Below, one piece after another: positions 57,218 through 64,000 of a stretch of DNA of 64,000 nucleotides. The translations under genes and the position numbers were made by a program. Source of the stretch: Trifolium pratense (lineage: Eukaryota > Streptophyta > Magnoliopsida > Fabales > Fabaceae); assembly GCF_020283565.1 (NCBI RefSeq), contig NC_060061.1, positions 4,906,010 to 4,970,009 on the forward strand, given 5' to 3'. Numbering within the stretch: the stretch's first letter is position 1; each line of letters opens with the position of its first letter. Below the pieces are notes generated by a model. That model saw only the letters and a program-made list of their open reading frames with translations, did no database searches and had not been told where the DNA came from.

Positions 57218-60200
57218 TCTATATATAATGGTAAAGCAAACTTTTTTTTGCTGATGTGGCAGCCTAACAAAGCTTCCTATTTTTTTCTTTTTCTAAACAA
57301 TAGTTGATGCTTATGTGTCACATTGCTTTTATTACAAAAAATAAAATAAAATTATTGCCCTCCATGTAATTCACCACTATTAACTTGAATTCAATACATC
57401 ATGAGATAAGGCCTTTTGCTAAAACTGATCGGTTGCATTTTTTGTGAATTGCTACCTACGTTATGTATGTTGTGGTTCATATTCATAACAGTCAAGTATA
57501 CTAATTGGTGTTTTTCAATTTATGTAAATTTTGATTGCTAAGACTGATCGGTTGCATTTTTTGTGAATTGCTACCTACGTTATGTAAATTTTGATTCATA
57601 TTCCTAACTATCTATTATGCTATTAAATAGATTTAAATTTAAATTTATGCATCTCTATCGCTATAGCCAAGCATATAAAAGTTAGCAAAGGTGCATGCAA
57701 ACCGTATTTTGTTTAATTCTTCCACTTTATTTTTTAATACCTTTTCATATATATCTTCTTCTAATATTTTGTAATTTTTTATGGTTAACCTTTCTTTAAA
57801 CTAACATAACAGGTTTTTGAAATAAGAGAATTTTATTGAAAGAATACTTCCTATATGAAAAGGTAATTTTAATGGATTTATAGTAGCTTGACGTAAATTG
57901 TTGCTATGGATGTTTTTGTTGCTATAGATTTTTTTAAGCATAATTTATTATTTTAGACCAATATCATTTTCTTCAAACAATATCTTTATTGATATATCGT
58001 TTTGTAGTTTAATTTTCTAACTTTCCATCTTATTTTATTTTATTGAATAATGTAAAGATGACTATTTTTTTTCCCATGTGAATAAGAGAGAAGGAGATTA
58101 AAGAAACTTTTATTTTTGTCTTTTGTTGCATCCCTGCCGTTCAAGAAGCATATGAAATGGATGTTCATGTAAGTATATGTTTTTAACCCTACTATTGACA
58201 TAAATTAATTTATAATCGGTGAAATGTTTTATAGAATGATATGGCGCATAAGATATGTTATGAGAGTTTTGATTGCTAAATGATATCAAGTTTAATGGTC
58301 TTGAATGACCATATTATAAAGGCAGTAGTGGTTTTTTATTTTTAATTGTAAAATTAAATCTATAAATAACATATTGTAGCATGGATTTGCTTTCATCCCA
58401 TCATTGGAAAAAAAAAACATATATATATATGAGAGCTACTAAGAGTTTGGAAGAACAAATGCAATATGTTCCGGTGATCAAACAATGTAACAATAGTTGT
58501 ATATGCAAACGATAATTGTAATTTTTTGTATTTATTTATTGATTTTAGCTGTTCTTTTATTATTAGAACCGTTAAACCAATGATAGTTTTTTATTCTAAC
58601 TTTAAGTTTTTAATTTCTTCTTTATATGTATTTTCCTTGCAGCACCAATAATTATTATTTAAGTGGACACTTTTGCTTGGAACACAAAATTGTTTTACCA
58701 AACCTTAGTGAAATCACAAACAATATACGACTATTTAATTTGATAAAATCAACAATCAATAAGGCACCTTTGAATAAATAAGTATTTAGTCAAAAAAAGT
58801 ATAACCATATAACCTTACTCATTGATCTCAAGTATCAAGAAGAATTTGTGTAGTAAATTAATATAAGCCACTTTAAAATTTATTTTGACGTTATACAAGT
58901 AATTAATTTAACTAAATGGAATATGTTTTCAAAAAAAAAAAAACAACTAAATGGAACAATTTATTTTTAATTGGTTAATATAAAGTTGAAAGATTACAAC
59001 GCATGCTATATTAAAAAAAAAAATTAAAACGCATGATCTATACAGTTATATGAACTGATCTCACGCTTCTTTTTTTTTTTTTTTGAAACAGATCTCACGC
59101 TTCTTATCTTCTTGAATTGGGTTTTTTTATTTTCAATTCATGTAACTTTTTGAATATAATTATTTTTGTCTTTGGACAACATTTTTCGGTCTAAACAACT
59201 TTGAGGTTATACTCTTCAATTTTGTATTAAAATTTTTGTTTCTCATATTTACTCTTCACATATGTCTTAATTATTCATAGATTGAAATAATTTCTAAATT
59301 GTTAAAAAGATGGTTTGTTTGTTTCTTTTTTTTGTGTGTTTGTAGATTACAAATCATATCTTCGTATCTTAATCATCTTAAGAGAAATTTTGGGATGTGA
59401 TATATAGGGGAAATAATTTATTATTTCTCTTTTTTTATATTTATGTTAGTTTTAAAAAAATATTTGTACAATATCATTTTTTTTTGTAGTATTAGCTATT
59501 TTCGTTGTTTATCCAAATATTGTTAAATCGCTTTTTAAGTTTCTTATTTTTAAGATAATTATTATCTTTCAAAAATCACATCTCTAAATAGTATAATGTT
59601 TTTTTATTCAAAAATATGAATTTTATAAGTCTGTTATTTGTCAATATTATAAGTCAGTCTATTATTAAAATTTAAAAAATTGTATATCACATTATTTTAT
59701 TCAATAAACAAATTATAAAATTTAAATTTAAATTTTTAATGTAAATACAACTACATTTTTATATAATAGCTAACCTTTAAACAAAATCATCCTATTTCCA
59801 CATCATGCAAATGCTTTTTTTTTACGGACATGCAAATGCAATTGTAGAAAGAGGATTTCCATTTCGGTAAACGAAATCTATTATAATATGATGATAGGAA
59901 AAAACGAAGTAGAAATGAAAGAGACAATGTTTAAGAATAACAAATGATTGTTACCAATTAATTGAGGGAAAAGAAGAGTTAGTGGTAAATTACTTATTAC
60001 TTATTAGCCATATTTATTCATTGTGTGTTTTTTATTTTTAATTTATCAAATTCATAAGGAAAAAAGAAAAAGATAGTCTGAGTTGAGAATTATAAATGCT
60101 AGAGGTTCAAGATAAAATTCCTTATTTATCTGAAGAATATTAGAACATATATGATTTCTTTTATCTTTTAAAAAATATATTATTTTATTGAAAATGTTCT

Positions 60201-61507
60201 TTTGAAGTCTAGCTCTAATATAAAATTTGACAAAGTTGATTTCAAAGCTCTTTAAATGTCTATTTTTTGTATTGTCAAATAAAAACACTATATATTTACC
60301 TAAAAATACTAATTGAGTTTATAAAGGTCAAATACAAGTGTCTGTATTTTTTATATAATAATAATAATAATAAATTATTATTAATAAAGAGATTGAAATA
60401 TAATTAAGATAAAGTTATAAAGAATTGAGAGAGAAAATGCGAGAAACATAGAGAGGATAGTGGATATAAGTCGATGTCGATCCTTAAAAATATATTAGTA
60501 GACTATATTATAGTATGTCTTTATGACAAAGTTTTTTTCTTTATGATAAGTCGATGTGAATTCATGATGTGAACCGTAAGCTGCCAAAATAATATCAAAT
60601 CGATCAAAATTAAAATGAATAAGATATTCATTTTTAGTGCAGTATCCTTTCGTATGCTTAGCAAACTCATAATCTCATTGTTTTTTTGATCAGCGATATG
60701 ACAAATTTATTCAAGCAGAATGACAATGAAATGTTTTGGTAATATTGCGACTTTGATATGAAGATTACATCTTTCATTTTAATAATGTTTTGACTTTAAT
60801 TTGAAATATATTTAGAGGATTAAAAATATGTTTAATAACCCTATAAAATACTATTTACACTACACATGCATGACAAAGTTGTTTCAAAAGCTCTTTGAAT
60901 ATTTAGTCTAATATAAAAAGCCTTTAAAATATAAAAAAATTAATACTTCAAAATAATTTATGATTAATTAACATGTCATCTTATTCTTATAAATTAAAGG
61001 TCAAGACAAGTATCAACCATTTTTTTATATAAAATAATAATGAGATTGAAGTATAATTAAGATAAAGATAGAGAGATACAGAGAATGATAGATATAGAGA
61101 ATGTATTAAAATGATCCACTATATTTTCATAAAAACAAAAAATACATTAAAATAAAAATTACACTAATTTGAAGATATATAAATCAAACCCAGAAAAAAT
61201 AAGATTAATAAAACAAATTTTTAATATAATACACTAATCGACTGCACTTATATTAATTTCTATATACACCTGAATGACATTGTCTGTGTTTAAAACAATT
61301 TTTATCTATCTATCTATTTATATTATAGATTCACTTGAATGGAGAAAAAAAATTAAAAATATTTTAAAAGTCACTTTTATAATCGAAGAATAGTTCAACA
61401 CATCTAAAAATATTATCATTTTTAATACAATTTATTTATTATAAAACGCAACTTTTTTTTTAAAACATTCTAATCAAACCCGTGCAACGCACGGGTTGAA
61501 CACCTAG
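57218..61507 (+). mobile_element. Non-autonomous Helitron (about 4.3 kb)
   Basis: The 3' end is textbook: an 8-bp stem ACCCGTGC-AAC-GCACGGGT (61478-61496), eleven bases later CTAG at 61504-61507, followed by T. The 5' end is placed at 'TCTATATATAATGG' (57218), preceded by A, so the element lies in an A|T target. The TCTATATAT string repeats just upstream, so the 5' end could shift by up to about 30 bases. No Rep/helicase frame is inside. Internal features are a 119-bp spaced duplication (57418/57537) and AT-rich filler. Confidence 0.82.
57418..57605. repeat. 119-bp spaced duplication within the Helitron
   Basis: 'tgatcggttgcatttttt' through 'gctacctacgttatgta' is identical over about 42 bases at 57426 and 57545. 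Confidence 0.8.
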
Positions 61508-61692
61508 TATAGTATTTAAAGCGACCATAGAGTTTATAGCTTCAACAAAAGCGCGGTAAGTGCAATATTAAGTTTATGGATACGGCTCCTCCATTTTCTC
61601 ACTTTACACTTTACTCATTTTAAAGGATCGAAATCCTCTGTTTTTGGTTAGGACTTAGGGTGGTAATTCAATTTGTGTGAGATTAAAAACTT

Positions 61693-61715
61693 GGGGGGTG
61701 GGGAGAGAAACCATC
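61693..61715. mobile_element. Lone terminus of the TTCGGT MITE family
   Basis: 'ggggggtggggagagaaaccatc' is like the right end at 62228-62250. No matching left end was found upstream, so this is a truncated or relict copy. Confidence 0.5.
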
Positions 61716-61806
61716 CTATATAATCTATGTGATTGGGTTGATTGATGAAGAAAGATAACATTTTTATTGGGCCTGTATCAACTTGGGCTCAGTGGCATCT
61801 GAATAT

Positions 61807-62250
61807 GATGTTTTCTCTCCCGACCCCCCTCATTTCTTTTCTACCCCCCAAAAATCCAATTTTGCCCCTTGCGGTTTCAAACATTTTTGCCAAAAAAGTT
61901 CGGTTCGTATTCACCGAAGCCAAATATTAGACCATTTCGGTAACTGCAAACCGAACATTAGCGTTTTCGGTACACAAAAAACGAACGTCAGCTTGTTCGG
62001 TATCTGCGAACCGAAATGTCCTAGATTTCGGTACGTTGGTCGCTGGAATTAGGTCATTTTCGGTAGAAGTTTACCGAAATAATTGTTTCGGTACCTGCAA
62101 ACCGAAATGTCCCAGATTTCGGTAAGTGGTTACCGAAATTTATCAGTATGTCAGCTTATTTCGGTTCGTATAAACCGCAGTACCCCCAAGGGCAAAAACG
62201 GAAATTCAGGGGGTAGAAAAGAATTGAGGGGGGTTGGGAGAGAAACCATC
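61807..62250. mobile_element. Mutator-type MITE with TTCGGT/ACCGAA repeats, copy 3 (long form)
   Basis: Ends 'gatgttttctctcccgaccc' and 'gggttgggagagaaaccatc' are inverted with few mismatches. Perfect 9-bp duplication tctgaatat at 61798-61806 and 62251-62259. The interior is a chain of at least ten 'ttcggt' or 'accgaa' hexamers, often as pairs about 15 bases apart. Compared with the 250-bp copies at 20059 and 42855 it is 444 bp and its ends are C-rich. Confidence 0.9.
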
Positions 62251-62394
62251 TCTGAATATAGGTTACTATTAATTTTTTTAACAACTAGAAAGAAGTATTT
62301 TTACGAATTACATGTCTGAATTTTAAAAGAAGTTTCTCATAATAAACATTCGAAATTTATAATTAAAAAAAACACATTGGGGCTTTATTTTTAT

Positions 62395-62490
62395 TTTTTT
62401 ATTACAATGGAGTTAGAGAGAATCGAACCTATGACCTCCTACATACTACCCAAACTCCTAACTACTAAACCAAATTTAGTGACTTTAGGG
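62395..62490 (-). mobile_element. SINE-like tRNA-related head, reverse
   Basis: The minus strand reads 'ttggtttagtagttaggagt' (A-box-like) and 'ataggttcgattctc' (B box) with about 30 bases between. The body and tail are not resolved. Confidence 0.45.
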
Positions 62491-62559
62491 GTTTTAAAAT
62501 TTGGGTGTATTATAATGGAGTATTTTCAGGGGCGCAAGAAGTATGGGAAAAAAAAAATA

Positions 62560-63385
62560 GTCTAAATATATGGATCATGTTTGTACTCTTAGTACAAAAA
62601 TTAATAATCTAAAATTTGACCGAAAGATAAATAAAGAATTCATTCACTTAAAAATATAAATAATACTCCAATCCAAACATGAAATGTTTATACATTTTGT
62701 AGACATAAAATCATATAATCCACCAATCTTAAAAAATGAAAAGACTTCCTACATGATTTTTCCACAAACCAAAATCAAGGAGAAAATCACAAACCGAAGC
62801 CCATTATAATGTTGGGAATTGGGATAAAGTTTATTAGACGGCAAGCGAATATAGTAACTCATTTATTAGACGGCATATATTTCTATATATTAATATATCT
62901 AGTTTGTTCTACTCAAGATACCAAATGTTAGGCCATTTTAGAAGAAAACAACAACTTGAGTAAAAAAAGAACCGATTTTGAGATTAAAAACATATGGAAT
63001 CTTTGTTGTTGTTTTCTTAATATTGAAAAAAATATGGAATCTTTGGAAAACGATGAATAGATGGAAATTAAGGTATATAATTGTTTTGAAGTAAGAGATA
63101 ATTATATATTTTATAGTTTGTGTCAATTTCACTAGTCAATTCTGCACATATAGCCCTTTTCATCTTTCTTTCCACTATACCTATACTAATCATAATCAAT
63201 TAGCAGATAATAATTTGCCAATTTATAATGAGCTGTAATTAGCTAGTACAGATCTTGAAAGTGTGTATGAATTATGATAAGGAATAGTGTTCTTCAATCA
63301 TCTGTCATTTGCAATTCTCTATTCACCAATTTTTTTATTTATTTCATGATATAATTACTTGATATAGTTATTTTTACGCTAATAT
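62560..63385. other. Intergenic, no gene seen
   Basis: AT-rich. 'tatggaatctttg' occurs twice (62993 and 63032), and 'ttattagacggcaagcg'/'ttattagacggcatat' repeat at 62830 and 62865. Confidence 0.4.
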
Positions 63386-63389
63386 ATAG

Positions 63390-63535
63390 TTGTCATTGTT
63401 GTTAGCGATGATTAATCTCTGCGAGGAACCTGAAGCATATAAGGTGAATTTTTTTCCTTCCAACTAATTTTTTTTGTCCATACGCATGAGTCAGGAATCG
63501 AACCCTATCCACATGCTTAAGAAGCCAACTATATA
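63390..63535 (-). mobile_element. SINE-like repeat, family 3, copy 2
   Basis: The minus strand has 'agggttcgattcctgact', a good B box, then 'catgcgtatggac' and 'cagagattaatcatcgct'. It shares its order with 16120-16310. Confidence 0.6.
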
Positions 63536-63539
63536 TCAT

Positions 63540-64000
63540 GCAGTTTACATAAAGAGAAAAAAAAAAATCGCCACCAGACCAATCATAGTTGATTTCTCCA
63601 AAAGTTAATACTACATATGCAACTGCAAAAACCAAAAAATAGATGTATGAATCTCAATTTATATATAGATGAGTATATATAAATGTATAAACTATTGAAA
63701 TGATTGCAACAAGTTAAGAAATGGACTGCCCAATACAATAATATTCCCTAGTTTCCTCATATGCACAATCATTATTATTGCTTAATTTCTCTCCATGTTG
63801 TTTTTGACTTGATTAGAGAAATTAAGCACTGATTACAACAACTTACAAATACTCCTACCTCTTTGTGAAACTAGAAAGCCACTATAAAATTTGCATAAAC
63901 TAATACATTTATTTAATGTAATCCTTTGGCTCCACCAAGTGGTGCCTCTGTTTAATTTGAGAAAAGTTGTAGGGTAGGGTACACAGTATCTTATGTATCT
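63540..64000. other. Right edge, no gene seen
   Basis: AT-rich sequence. Nothing that would mark the start of a gene. Confidence 0.4.

Noticed and set aside
61742..62319. Three frames of 60-90 codons
   Set aside because: They translate the hexamer array of a Mutator-type MITE, giving repeated Phe-Gly/Pro-Lys patterns without a domain.
1..64000. CRISPR arrays, operons, prophage or bacterial features
   Set aside because: Intron-rich plant genes throughout; no direct-repeat/spacer arrays and no clustered co-directional genes.

Overview
The window is nuclear DNA of a flowering plant. It is AT-rich, its genes are split by GT-AG introns, and it is full of short non-autonomous transposons. The repeat families and protein sequences point to a papilionoid legume such as Medicago; that assignment is inference, because no marker gene is present. 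I reconstructed six complete protein-coding genes exon by exon, plus the 5' end of a seventh.

Layout. 1-400: promoter and 5'UTR exon of a second, leftward copy of the ATP synthase g gene, whose coding part lies outside the window. 2120-4300 (-): mitochondrial ATP synthase subunit g, with a MITE in its 5'UTR intron. 4.5-13.2 kb: non-coding, with SINE and MITE remnants. 13348-15233 (+): ACS7-like ACC synthase, the committed step of ethylene synthesis. 15.3-20.8 kb: non-coding, with SINEs, MITEs and a small Mutator-type element. 20865-26371 (+): cytosolic prolidase (M24 peptidase, 15 exons). 27974-31168 (-): NDL/NDRG protein (11 exons), convergent with the prolidase. 31.5-44.9 kb: a 13-kb transposon island. 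It holds a hAT element with a perfect 8-bp target duplication, a PIF-like element carrying two MULE-MITEs with perfect 9-bp duplications, paired small MITEs, a 3.4-kb Mutator-like element with a 9-bp duplication and a decayed RNase H-like fragment, SINEs, and a 1.06-kb fold-back element. 44989-47062 (+): HAD phosphatase of the PHOSPHO1/thiamine-phosphate-phosphatase-like group. 47.1-52.8 kb: non-coding with MITEs. 52816-56348 (+): USP-domain receptor-like cytoplasmic kinase. 57218-61507: a non-autonomous Helitron. 61807-62250: a third member of a Mutator-type MITE family built from TTCGGT/ACCGAA repeats.

The genes do not form a pathway. Their order does suggest conserved microsynteny: from memory, Arabidopsis has ATP synthase g, an M24 peptidase and the HAD phosphatase close together on chromosome 4 (AT4G29480, AT4G29490, AT4G29530). 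It also has an NDL and an ATP synthase g gene on chromosome 2, and an NDL and a USP-kinase on chromosome 5. I found no tRNA, rRNA, CRISPR or bacterial-type feature. The most interesting material is the transposon biology: exact target-site duplications, nesting order, a MITE family of inverted pentamers, and a captured coding fragment next to a degenerate tandem array.
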